A DNA stretch of 64,000 nucleotides from Streptomyces sp. M92 (GTDB lineage: Bacteria; Actinomycetota; Actinomycetes; Streptomycetales; Streptomycetaceae), in assembly GCF_028473745.1 (NCBI RefSeq), contig NZ_CP101137.1, positions 5,580,001-5,644,000 of the forward strand, read 5' to 3'. The stretch's first letter is position 1; each line of letters opens with the position of its first letter. Under the pieces are notes generated by a model, which ran no database searches, had not been told where the DNA came from, and was given only the letters and a program-made list of their open reading frames with translations. Position numbers and translations under genes: made by a program. Positions 9,762 through 17,513 of this stretch are shown here, piece by piece.

Positions 9762-9812
9762 AGGAATAGCGCACCACTGGAATACCGCCTCTTCACCAGT
9801 AAAACGGGCTTA
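9762..9812 (+). repeat. Dispersed repeat copy 1
   Basis: This is the first of three copies of a repeat of about 42 bp, with core AGGAATAGCGCA-N4-GGAATACCGC followed by CTTCACCAGT. It is the most divergent copy. Within it, GGAATAGCGC and GGAATACCGC form a direct repeat with a 14-bp step. It lies between the DUF2254 gene and the cyclophilin gene. Confidence 0.75.
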
Positions 9813-9942
9813 ATTCCCGTCCTGGCCGAGGTGACGGGTACGCCTGGGCCCGGGTTCCACGCGAGTGGACTTCGCCCTGGACTCCGGCACGCCGTCGCGT
9901 CAATACCCGCTCCGGCTTCACCGAAGATGACACACTTTCACC

Positions 9943-10449
9943 ATGCCGAATATGTCACTTCCCAGGGTCTTCTTCGACGTCTCCGCCGACGGCAAACGGC
10001 TCGGCCGGATCACCTTCGAGCTGTTCGTCCACGACGTTCCCAAGACGGCGGAGAACTTCCGCGCGCTGTGTACGGGTGAGAAGGGGTTCGGCTACAAGGG
10101 CAGTACCTTCCATCGCGTGATCCCCGATTTCATGCTGCAGGGCGGGGACTTCACGAAGGGCAACGGCACCGGCGGCAAGAGCATCTACGGCAAGAGGTTC
10201 GAAGACGAGAACTTCCTGTACAAGCACACCGAGCCAGGGATGCTGTCGATGGCCAACGCGGGGCCGGACACGAACGACTCCCAATTCTTCATCACCACCG
10301 TGAAGACATCCTGGCTCGACAACAAGCACGTCGTGTTCGGGAAGGTCATCGAGGGCATGGAGGTGGTCAAGAAGGTTGAGACGTTTGGTTCCTCCCCAGC
10401 CGGCAAAACCTCAGCGAAGATCGTCATCGACGACAGCGGACAGCTCTGA
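9943..10449 (+). CDS. Eukaryote-like cyclophilin peptidyl-prolyl isomerase
   Basis: This 168-aa cytoplasmic cyclophilin has the whole catalytic groove: FHRVIPDFMLQGGDF with catalytic Arg58, SMANAGPDTNDSQFFI, and SWLDNKHVVFG with Trp124. If translation starts at Met4 the numbering equals human CypA (Arg55, Trp121). The sequence is of the eukaryotic CypA type rather than the short bacterial PpiB type; related enzymes are known from Streptomyces. The retained Trp predicts cyclosporin A sensitivity. It has no signal peptide. A strong hairpin lies downstream at 10612-10643. Confidence 0.93.
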   Translation: MPNMSLPRVFFDVSADGKRLGRITFELFVHDVPKTAENFRALCTGEKGFGYKGSTFHRVIPDFMLQGGDFTKGNGTGGKSIYGKRFEDENFLYKHTEPGMLSMANAGPDTNDSQFFITTVKTSWLDNKHVVFGKVIEGMEVVKKVETFGSSPAGKTSAKIVIDDSGQL

Positions 10450-10611
10450 ATCCCCGGATCAGTCGGTGGTGCGCTCAGAATCGACTGGTCATACCAAGGG
10501 CGCGAGCCAGCACGCGACCGCGGTACCGGCAGCGTCGCCCGGTGAGGGCGTGGACGGGTCGGCTCCCTGGCCACCGCTGCAACCTCAGGCGACCCAGGAG
10601 GCGCGCGTGGT

Positions 10612-10643
10612 ACTTCCCTGCCGCTGGCCAGCGGCAGGGAAGT
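10612..10643. terminator. Perfect 32-nt palindrome, likely terminator of the cyclophilin gene
   Basis: ACTTCCCTGCCGCTGG is followed directly by its exact complement. The RNA would form a stem of about 14 bp with a tetraloop. It lies 163 bp after the cyclophilin stop and just before repeat copy 2. Confidence 0.7.
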
Positions 10644-10662
10644 CGGCATCCGCACGGAACCC

Positions 10663-10712
10663 GAGGAATAGCGCAGCGTCGGAATACTGCACCTTCACCA
10701 GTTAAACGAGCG
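10663..10712 (+). repeat. Dispersed repeat copy 2
   Basis: The repeat reads GAGGAATAGCGCAGCGTCGG, then AATACTGCACCTTCACCAGT. It shares about 37 of 41 core bases with copy 3, including the upstream GAACCC. It sits between the cyclophilin terminator and the 3' end of the DUF3592-like gene. Confidence 0.8.
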
Positions 10713-10765
10713 TAATCGCGTGGTTACAGCGCCGTCCGTGGGCGAAATGGAGAGGTGTCCCCGTC

Positions 10766-11461
10766 CTACTCGTTGCCCCGCCGATTCAGCCGTGTACAGC
10801 CCAACGTGCCTGCCACGGTGATCAGCGCTGCCAGGCCGCCGACCGCCCCTCGGTACGAGTCGGGTTCCAACTCCCCGTCCACGTCCTCCACCGGACCGGC
10901 TGCACCCTTGGGGTCGTACAGCACACGCAGCTTGTCGCCTGGCTCGACCCAATCCGCTTCGCAGCCGTCGCCCTCCGACAGCTGAGGTGAGATCTTTCGG
11001 CCGTCGCGGGTGCGGAGCGTGCACTTGTCCGTCTTGCGGTTCTCGACCTCGATCACGACGGCCTCCGCCCACCGGCCCCTCTCTTGCAGCGCCCGCTCAT
11101 TGCCGGCCTGGCGAGTGATGACTGCCAGCACGACTGAGGCAACGACGGCAACGATGAGCGCGACTATGGCCAGTTTCGGCGGCTTCTTGTGAGGGATGTG
11201 GCGGAGCAAGAGGGCCGGCACCAGGACCAGCGCCAGGGGTATCAGCAGCGCAGAGACGAGGAAGGCCGCGCCACGTAGCAGGCCCGGCAGCGGGATCACC
11301 GGCGCGAGCCACACCAGGCTCACCAAGGCCGCAACGCACGTGCTGTTGAACAGGAGCCAGTGAATGGGTCCCGTACGGAGTCGGGCGTGGGCGTTCTCGG
11401 CAGGCTGGGCCGCTCGGTCGGCTCCAGCCGCAAGCCCGTGCGAGTCCTTGTCCCCCGTCAT
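10766..11461 (-). CDS. DUF3592-like membrane protein
   Basis: The 231-aa protein has three N-terminal hydrophobic segments (about residues 35-55, 60-85, 95-115). A beta-rich extracellular-type domain follows, with paired Cys in KTDKCTLRTRDGRKI and SEGDGCEADW, then VEPGDKLRVLYDPKG, and a last membrane helix near the C-terminus. The order 'beta domain, G-D-x-L-x-V-x-Y-D-P, final helix' recalls DUF3592. No function is known. It is bracketed by repeat copies 2 and 3. Confidence 0.6.
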   Translation of the reverse strand: MTGDKDSHGLAAGADRAAQPAENAHARLRTGPIHWLLFNSTCVAALVSLVWLAPVIPLPGLLRGAAFLVSALLIPLALVLVPALLLRHIPHKKPPKLAIVALIVAVVASVVLAVITRQAGNERALQERGRWAEAVVIEVENRKTDKCTLRTRDGRKISPQLSEGDGCEADWVEPGDKLRVLYDPKGAAGPVEDVDGELEPDSYRGAVGGLAALITVAGTLGCTRLNRRGNE

Positions 11462-11580
11462 GCGCTCCTACTCCCTCGCCAGTCTGCGTCGGTCCGATGA
11501 CGAACGAGCGTACGGGGTGCCAAATCCAGACTGATTGGCGAGGTCGCAGTCGCCCCTACCTGGCCGCCTGCACAGAACCC

Positions 11581-11622
11581 GAGGAATAGCGCAGGATCGG
11601 AATACCGCACCTTCACCAGTTC
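11581..11622 (+). repeat. Dispersed repeat copy 3
   Basis: GAGGAATAGCGCAGGATCGG continues AATACCGCACCTTCACCAGT. It ends exactly where recognisable DUF6233 coding sequence begins, so the repeat marks a truncation junction. Confidence 0.8.
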
Positions 11623-11997
11623 GAGGACACGGTGGAGCCTGCCGAGTACCGGGTCTGGGTGCGCGCACCGCAGCATGTGCGGCCCGTGGACGGCGTCTCG
11701 TACGACGCCGTGCCCACCGAGTACCTGGAGCGGCCCTTGCCCGTCCTGGAGGCGCTGGGGCCGCGCCGTCCGTCCGGCTGGGTGCTGGTGAAGGCCGGCG
11801 GGCGCGGTCCCGGCCGGGGCGGTGTCGTGCACGCCGTCGACTGCGAAGAGGCGCCGGCCGGGGCGCCGGTGCTGCCGCTGGAGCGGGCGCTGGACGCAGC
11901 CGAGCAGCCGGGGGTGCGGCTGTGCTCGCTGTGTGGCGCGGCCACGGAACTGGACCCCGTCCTCAAGGGCTTCGACCACGGCTTCGAAGAGACCTGA
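11623..11997 (+). pseudogene. DUF6233-type protein, N-terminus missing
   Basis: About 120 residues remain of a Streptomyces-specific DUF6233 protein. The C-terminal part carries the family's VVHAVDCEEAPAG segment and the RLCSLCGAATELDPVL cysteine pair. A normal member has a longer N-terminal helical region, absent here because homology starts directly at the end of repeat copy 3. An ATG at 11632 could still give a 121-aa product, so it may be expressed. Function unknown. Confidence 0.55.
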
Positions 11998-12005
11998 GCA
12001 GCAGG

Positions 12006-12682
12006 TCAGCGGCGGGCGACGGTGTAACCGGCGTCGTTGACAGCGCGGGTCCACACGTCGCGGTCGAACCACTTGGTGACGTTGGGCTGCAGCTCGGTGA
12101 TGGTGCGCATCCTCGCTTCCCAGTCGTGTCCGGCCGGGCCGCGGCTGCCGTCGCAGCCGGTGCAGCCGTCCTCGCCGTGGATGTGGCCGGCCAACCAGGC
12201 GTTGACGGCGACGTTGATGATGACCGCGTACAGGTCGCCGCCGGTCTGGGCCAGGGAGTCCGGCACCCCGGCGAGGACCAGGGCGAGCTCGGGGTGTTGT
12301 CGATCGGCGGCATCGGGGCCTGCCCGACGCCCTTCTCGCTGCTGCTCTCCTCGTAGGAGGCCTGGCTCTGCGCGAGGCGGTCGGCGAGGGCGGCGGCGTC
12401 GAAGTACCGCCAGGCGGAGCGCGTCTGGATCCGGAGCCGTTCGGCCACTGTGCTGATGTTCTTCTCGATCGTGTCCTCCACCGTCGCCGGCGCGAGCGTC
12501 ACCCCTCGGTGGGCCAGCTCGGTGAGCGTCTGGGCAACGGCTTCCTTGAACGCCTTGGTGTTCCGCACGGCTGCATCGTAGGCGCGCGGGAGCAGCCGCT
12601 GGACGGCTTCACCTGCATTGCTCCGGTGCAGGTGACTGAGGCGCCGCAGCGTCGTTGGACAGGGCATCGCGTGCATGAACAT
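12006..12682 (-). pseudogene. Conserved hypothetical protein with one frameshift
   Basis: Two frames joined at about 12292 give one protein of about 225 aa. The helical N-terminal part includes RLLPRAYDAAVRNTKAFKEA. The C-terminal part has VAVNAWLAGHIHGEDGCTGC and ends NDAGYTVARR. A single missing base in a CCCCGAG context causes the break, so a sequencing error or a recent mutation are both possible. The family is not recognised. Its 5' end lies 22 bp from an IS end. Confidence 0.5.
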
Positions 12683-12770
12683 CCGACCCCCCGCGGATAC
12701 GCGAAGGGCTGTCCCGTAATGATTCTCCGCGGCGGTGAGGGCGCGATGGTTGCCGAGCGGCGTGTTCCAA

Positions 12771-13532
12771 TCAGCCTGTGAGGGCGAGGTTGTGGAGGCG
12801 TGCGATCCCGAGCATGGCGTGGTGGACGCCGTGACCCTTCAGGCGGCAGTCGCGCAGGATCTTCCAGCCCTTCATTCGGGCGAAGGTGTGCTCGATGCGG
12901 CCTCTGACCTGTTTGTGGGAGCGGTTGTGTTCCTGCTGCCAGGCGGGGAGTTCGGTCTGGCCGTTCGCGCGACGGTGCGGCATCAGCAGGCCCGTGCCCG
13001 GGTAGCCGCCGTCCGCCATAGTCAGGGTCCTACCAACGGCGTCCTTCGCGCCTGACTCGGACCATGCCCGGCAGTCGTTGCGGTTGCCGGGCAGCGGTCG
13101 GCCGACCACGACCACGAGCCGGGTGACAGCGTCGATCACGACCTGGTGGTTGGTCGAATAGCGGTGGTTCTTCGACTGCTCCGCCACGCTGTGGTCGCGG
13201 GTCGGCACGAGGGTGCCGTCCACGATCAGTACGGTGTTCTTCGCGAACCGCTGGCGTGGCTGGAGCGCGAGCTTCGGCCCGAGGTGGTCGATGATCCGGT
13301 CGGCCGCCGACTTCGAGACCCCGAGGAGCGGGGCAAGCTGGCGTAGCGTCAGGTTGGTCCGCCAGTAGGCCGCGACCAGCAGCACCCGTTCCTCCAGCGG
13401 CAAGCCCCACGGCCGGCCGCGCCGCGGAACATCCGCAGTCTCGCGGCGCGCCACGGTCACCAACTTGGCGAAGCAGCGCGGGCTCAGCCCGGTGAACGGG
13501 GCTATCCAGGACGGCTTCGACGCCGTGATCAC
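12771..13532 (-). CDS. IS5-type transposase
   Basis: From the GTG at 13532 this is about 253 aa. It has an N-terminal DNA-binding part (LRQLAPLLGVSKSAADRIIDHL) and a DDE core: D in VLIVDGTLVPTRD, D in TMADGGYPG and E in RGRIEHTFARMKGWKILRD. The start was chosen because VITASKPSWIAPFTGL is the usual N-terminus of this subgroup; the frame is open about 100 bp farther upstream. It appears intact. Confidence 0.88.
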   Translation of the reverse strand: MITASKPSWIAPFTGLSPRCFAKLVTVARRETADVPRRGRPWGLPLEERVLLVAAYWRTNLTLRQLAPLLGVSKSAADRIIDHLGPKLALQPRQRFAKNTVLIVDGTLVPTRDHSVAEQSKNHRYSTNHQVVIDAVTRLVVVVGRPLPGNRNDCRAWSESGAKDAVGRTLTMADGGYPGTGLLMPHRRANGQTELPAWQQEHNRSHKQVRGRIEHTFARMKGWKILRDCRLKGHGVHHAMLGIARLHNLALTG

Positions 13533-13596
13533 ACCAGCCACAAACAGATCGTCGCATGATGCCGGCCAGCCACGGTGCGGCTGTCCATTGCCCCGA

Positions 13597-14187
13597 TCAC
13601 CTGCCCGGCACAGATTCCCCAAGCACCTCCACACCGAGCTGTCTCGCCAGCCACTCCGCTCGGGGGAGGTTCCCTAGCTTGGAAAGGTGCACGAACACCG
13701 TGTGCTCATCGGCGGGAATCACCAGGTCAATATCGAGACTGTTGAACGCGACTTCGACTGCCTCGTACGTCGCGTACGCCTCGAGACCAAGTTCCGGTCC
13801 GTCCGGCCAGTTGCCGTCCCAGTAGATCGAGGCAGGGCCACGGCCCAGGGCCTGGACGAAGACATCTTCCAGGCCCTCACCAACCGCCACCTCCTCGTCC
13901 ACACGCAACGGCAGCAACGCGAGGAGCTCGCGGGAACCCCTGGGCAACGTGTCCGCCCGGTACTCATGAGTCCACTGGCGCGAGTCGAATGGCACGCCCT
14001 GCGCGGTGTACTGAGCCCTTGGCAGTACCCCCACCATCCTCCACACATCCTCGACCGTTTGCAGCTCAGCGGTCAGCTCAGCAACCGCAGCCCGCCTCTC
14101 CATCAGCGACCACAGACGCTGTGCCAGCACGAGCGTGTCCGCTGCGCTGACGCTCCTGAACAGGGGATACGCCCTCGAGTCACCCAT
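13597..14187 (-). CDS. Hypothetical passenger protein inside the IS5-type element
   Basis: The 196-aa soluble acidic protein has no signal peptide or membrane segment. Visible features are a helical N-terminal half (LVLAQRLWSLMERRAAVAEL) and a mixed C-terminal half with ASIYWDGNWPDGPELGLEAY and a final HLSKLGNLPRAEWLARQLGV. I do not recognise the family. It lies between transposase and right terminal repeat, so it can move with the element. Immunity-type or plasmid-type roles are only guesses. Confidence 0.55.
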   Translation of the reverse strand: MGDSRAYPLFRSVSAADTLVLAQRLWSLMERRAAVAELTAELQTVEDVWRMVGVLPRAQYTAQGVPFDSRQWTHEYRADTLPRGSRELLALLPLRVDEEVAVGEGLEDVFVQALGRGPASIYWDGNWPDGPELGLEAYATYEAVEVAFNSLDIDLVIPADEHTVFVHLSKLGNLPRAEWLARQLGVEVLGESVPGR

Positions 14188-14283
14188 GATCGCAACAATG
14201 ACACACCTGCGGCCGCCGGCCCCAGGTGCAAGCTGCGGAGTCCCTGGGGGCAGCTCTGGGCCGTAGTTACGGGACAGCCCTTA

Positions 14284-16037
14284 GGGCTTGCAGAGAATCA
14301 AGGTGTTGCTTCCCGTTATGCAGCTCGTTGTTGCGGTATGAGCGTCTCCGACGAGGTTCGCGGTCAACTCGCTGCGAGGTTCGAAGTATTGTTCCCGCAC
14401 CTCGACGAGCGGCAGCGGCGGCTGATGATGGGGGCCGAGGCCCGGATCCTGGGTCACGGCGGTATCCGGGCGGTCGCGCGGGCGGCCCGGGTCAGCGAGA
14501 CGACGGTGCGTAAGGGAGTGGACGAGCTGGAGGCCGGCGAGGAACCCCTGGGCCGGGTACGCAGGCCCGGTGGTGGCCGGAAGAGGTCCGCGGATCTTGA
14601 TCCGGGACTGCGGACTGCGCTGCTGGCACTGGTGGAACCCGACGAGCGGGGCGATCCCATGTCGCCGCTGCGCTGGACGGTGAAGTCGACCAGGAGCCTG
14701 GCGGCCGCGCTCACCGGTCAGGGGCACCAAGTGAGCGCGGACACGGTCGGTGACCTGCTGCGGGAAGAGGGCTTCAGCCTGCAGGCCGGCGCCAAGACCA
14801 TCGAGGGCAGACAGCACCCGGACCGCGACGCCCAGTTCCGCTACATCAACGAGCAGGCCAGAGGGCACATGGGGGCCGGCCGGCCGGTGATCAGCGTGGA
14901 TTCGAAGAAGAAGGAACTCATCGGCGACTACAAGAACTCGGGCCGCCGGTGGCGGCCTGCCAGTGAGCCGGTGCTGGTCAAGACGCACGACTTCCTGGAC
15001 CGGCAGGGACCGGGCAAGGCGATTCCCTACGGGATCTATGACATCGCCGCGAACACCGGCTGGGTCACCGTGGGCACTGATCATGACACCGCCGCGTTTG
15101 CTGTCGCCTCCGTCCGCCGCTGGTGGCAGGCCCGGGGGCGGCACGACTATCCGGCCGCCACCCGACTGCTGATCACCGCGGACGCGGGCGGGTCCAACGG
15201 CTATCGCACCCGCGCCTGGAAGACCGAACTTGCCGCCCTGGCCGCCCAGACGGGCATGGCCATCACGGTCTGCCACATGCCGCCGGGCACCTCAAAGTGG
15301 AACAAGATCGAGCACCGGCTGTTCTCCGACATCTCCATGAACTGGGGCGGCCGACCGCTGACCAGCCACGACGTTGTCGTGAACAGCATCGCGGCGACCA
15401 CCACCCGCACCGGGCTGACCGTCCACGCCGAACTCGACCCGGGCACTTATGACACCGGCATCAAGGTCACCGACAGCGATATCGACGCTCTGCCCATGCA
15501 CCGGCACCGTTTCCACGGCGACTGGAACTACACCCTCCATCCCCCACCTCGCGATACCACCAGCGCAGCCGAGTCCCCGCAGCCGGCTGGCGGCCCGTCC
15601 CCGCAGCCTTGCACCGGGTGCCTACGCGACTCGGAGCTGACCGGCATGCCCGAACCTGCGCTGGACGAACTTGTCGACCAACTGACCCAGAAACTAGACG
15701 AGTCACGTGAGCAAGGACGGCTCCGGCAGCGAGGAGGCGAACGCATCCGTTCTCGGGGCGCTGGGGCCAAAGACAAGCTGACCACCGCCGACAGAGTCCT
15801 GGCCACCGTGCTCTACCTGCGCAAACTCGGCACCCGCGACCTGCTTGCCCAGCTCTTCGGAGTCAACCCCAGCACCCTCACCAGGGCCGTTCACCAAGTC
15901 CAGCCCCTCCTGGCCGGACACGGCTGCACCATTCCGCCCTCCACGGCCAGGTTCCGGACGCCTGCTGACGTCACCGCGTTCCTCGCCAACAGCAGCACCA
16001 CGAAGATCAAACCAGCATGTTGATTCTCTGCGAGCCC
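14284..16037 (+). mobile_element. ISAzo13-family element, copy A
   Basis: The ends are GGGCTTGCAGAGAATCAA and the complement of GGGCTCGCAGAGAATCAA, with one mismatch in 18 bp. TTA flanks both ends (14281-14283 and 16038-16040), consistent with a 3-bp target duplication. A near-identical copy in the opposite orientation is at 28690-30443. The left end lies against the passenger-bearing IS5-type element; the right end falls on the stop codon of the oxygenase gene. Confidence 0.88.
14338..16023 (+). CDS. ISAzo13-family transposase, copy A
   Basis: The 561-aa product has an N-terminal winged-helix DNA-binding region (about residues 25-75, VARAARVSETTVRKGVDEL). The DDE core of this family shows D in VISVDSKKKELIGDY, D in LLITADAGGSNGYR and E near TSKWNKIEHRLFSDI. 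An unusual C-terminal extension of about 110 aa ends with a helix-turn-helix-like DLLAQLFGVNPSTLTRAV, resembling the N-terminal domain of other IS transposases. It differs from copy B by a Ser/Pro change after WTVK. Confidence 0.9.
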   Translation: MSVSDEVRGQLAARFEVLFPHLDERQRRLMMGAEARILGHGGIRAVARAARVSETTVRKGVDELEAGEEPLGRVRRPGGGRKRSADLDPGLRTALLALVEPDERGDPMSPLRWTVKSTRSLAAALTGQGHQVSADTVGDLLREEGFSLQAGAKTIEGRQHPDRDAQFRYINEQARGHMGAGRPVISVDSKKKELIGDYKNSGRRWRPASEPVLVKTHDFLDRQGPGKAIPYGIYDIAANTGWVTVGTDHDTAAFAVASVRRWWQARGRHDYPAATRLLITADAGGSNGYRTRAWKTELAALAAQTGMAITVCHMPPGTSKWNKIEHRLFSDISMNWGGRPLTSHDVVVNSIAATTTRTGLTVHAELDPGTYDTGIKVTDSDIDALPMHRHRFHGDWNYTLHPPPRDTTSAAESPQPAGGPSPQPCTGCLRDSELTGMPEPALDELVDQLTQKLDESREQGRLRQRGGERIRSRGAGAKDKLTTADRVLATVLYLRKLGTRDLLAQLFGVNPSTLTRAVHQVQPLLAGHGCTIPPSTARFRTPADVTAFLANSSTTKIKPAC

Positions 16038-17513
16038 TTAGGCATCCGTGAAGAGGGGATCGTAAGGAGTACTCGTGCGGCGCGCCGACATGAAGGAGAC
16101 GAAATCGCCTACGAAGGCGCTCCGGCCGTAGGTCCCTTCGCCGGTGGCGAGGTCGCGGTGAAAGGCGGTACGGAAGAGCGCCCGGTACTCGTCCGCGTCG
16201 ATGGTGCCGTTGCCGTCCTCGTCGGCCGCGTCGAAAAGCACCTCGGCGACGCGGATCAGCGCGGGCCCGGCGAGGGAGGGGACGGCGGCGGCGTACTCGT
16301 CGGCGCTGACCCGGCCGTCACCGTCCGTGTCGAGGGCTTCCTGAAGTTCGTGCCACCAGGCGGCGAAGGCGTCGTAGAGTCGCGTCTCCTCCGGTTCGTC
16401 TAGGTCCAGGCGCGTCGACAGTTCCCGGGCCATTGCCGCGAGGTCCGGCCAGTCGAGGTGGCCGTCGCCGGTCTGGTCCAGCACCTGGTGGAAGAACTCC
16501 TCCGCCGAGCGTCGGCCCTCGCCCGTGTGCGCGGACGCCTGGCCCGGATCAGGCACTCCGCCCAGCGGGATGATCAGGCGGAGCAGGGCCGACGCGCGTT
16601 TCGTACGACTGCGCAGGGCGGCGACGGTCCGGGCGCGGGGGTCGTCGCTACCGGTCGACAGCGTCAGCAAGTCGATGATGTTCTGCGCGTTGAGCCAGCC
16701 CTCGGGCAGGAAGCGGGCCAGTCCGGCGGCGAGGTAGGCACCCCGCATGAGGGTGTCGGCGCCGGGCATCTCCGGTAGGCCGGCCCGGCGCCGGTACGTC
16801 TCGGGGAGCGAGGCCACGGTGATCGCGCCGAAGAGCGGCCCGGCGACGGCCCGGCCCGCCGCCCACACGGTCGGCGCTCCGTCGAGCAGCGCCGGGACGG
16901 GCAGATGGTCGAAGAGCCGGTACAGGATGATGCGGGCCGCCTCGGTGTTCTCCAGCTCCTCCTCCACGACGCGGTCGAAGTAGGCCCAGAAGTCGTGGAG
17001 TTCCTCGGGGAGTACGGTGGCGTCACCGTCGAGTGCGGCGAGGAACGCACGGTACTCGGCGTACATCCGTTCCATCGTGCGCTGCTCAAGGGGCTGGCCG
17101 CTCAGCCGGCACATCGTCACGGCGCTCTCGAACAGGGTGGCGATCACCCAGGCGCGAGTGGCGCGGTCCATCGCGTCGTAGGCCCGGCCGCGGGGGTCCG
17201 TGCCGCTCATGCGCGCGTGCAGCCGGTTGAGCCGGGCGGCCTCCCGCTCACGTACCACGGGGTCGCCGCTGTACATGCGCCGCATGCTGAGGAAGGTGTT
17301 GCGGAGCCTGCGCCAGGGATGGGCCATGAAGGTGGAGTTGTCGAGGAGGGCCGCGCCGATCTGCGGGTGGGCCGCCTCCAACACCGTCGCGCGGATCATG
17401 GCGAGTGCCCAGCGCGGGTCGTCGAAGAAGGCGTGGAACTGCGTTCCGGGGCCGAACAAGGGCGGCTCCTCGTCGGGGTGCGGAGCGTCGGCGGGGATCG
17501 TGCCCGTGGTCAT
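16038..17513 (-). CDS. MpaB/latex-clearing-type oxygenase (DUF2236) with EF-hands
   Basis: A 491-aa protein. Residues about 18-330 form the ER-bound oxygenase mpaB/rubber oxygenase (DUF2236) domain: FGPGTQFHAFFDDPRWALAM, EAAHPQ, then LNRLHARMSG and the helical remainder. Family members are b-type haem oxygenases that cleave isoprenoid chains. Residues about 360-440 hold three calcium-binding loops (DQTGDGHLD, DTDGDGRVSADE, DEDGNGTIDADE). No signal peptide is present. The start overlaps the stop of the prenyltransferase gene by 4 bp (ATGA), so the two are translationally coupled. The TAA stop lies in the TTA duplicated by the ISAzo13 insertion, so the native C-terminus may have been altered. 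Confidence 0.82.
   Translation of the reverse strand: MTTGTIPADAPHPDEEPPLFGPGTQFHAFFDDPRWALAMIRATVLEAAHPQIGAALLDNSTFMAHPWRRLRNTFLSMRRMYSGDPVVREREAARLNRLHARMSGTDPRGRAYDAMDRATRAWVIATLFESAVTMCRLSGQPLEQRTMERMYAEYRAFLAALDGDATVLPEELHDFWAYFDRVVEEELENTEAARIILYRLFDHLPVPALLDGAPTVWAAGRAVAGPLFGAITVASLPETYRRRAGLPEMPGADTLMRGAYLAAGLARFLPEGWLNAQNIIDLLTLSTGSDDPRARTVAALRSRTKRASALLRLIIPLGGVPDPGQASAHTGEGRRSAEEFFHQVLDQTGDGHLDWPDLAAMARELSTRLDLDEPEETRLYDAFAAWWHELQEALDTDGDGRVSADEYAAAVPSLAGPALIRVAEVLFDAADEDGNGTIDADEYRALFRTAFHRDLATGEGTYGRSAFVGDFVSFMSARRTSTPYDPLFTDA

Larger units (their letters stand above)
12704..14282 (-). mobile_element. IS5-type element carrying a passenger gene
   Basis: The 16-bp perfect inverted repeat AAGGGCTGTCCCGTAA occurs at 12704-12719 and as its complement at 14267-14282. 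Between them lie an IS5-type transposase gene and, on the same strand, an unrelated 196-aa gene. In ordinary IS of this type the terminal repeat is only tens of bases upstream of the transposase; here it is about 735 bp away. This fits a 'transporter IS' that has taken in a passenger. An ISAzo13-type element begins at 14284, directly beside the right end. Confidence 0.7.
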
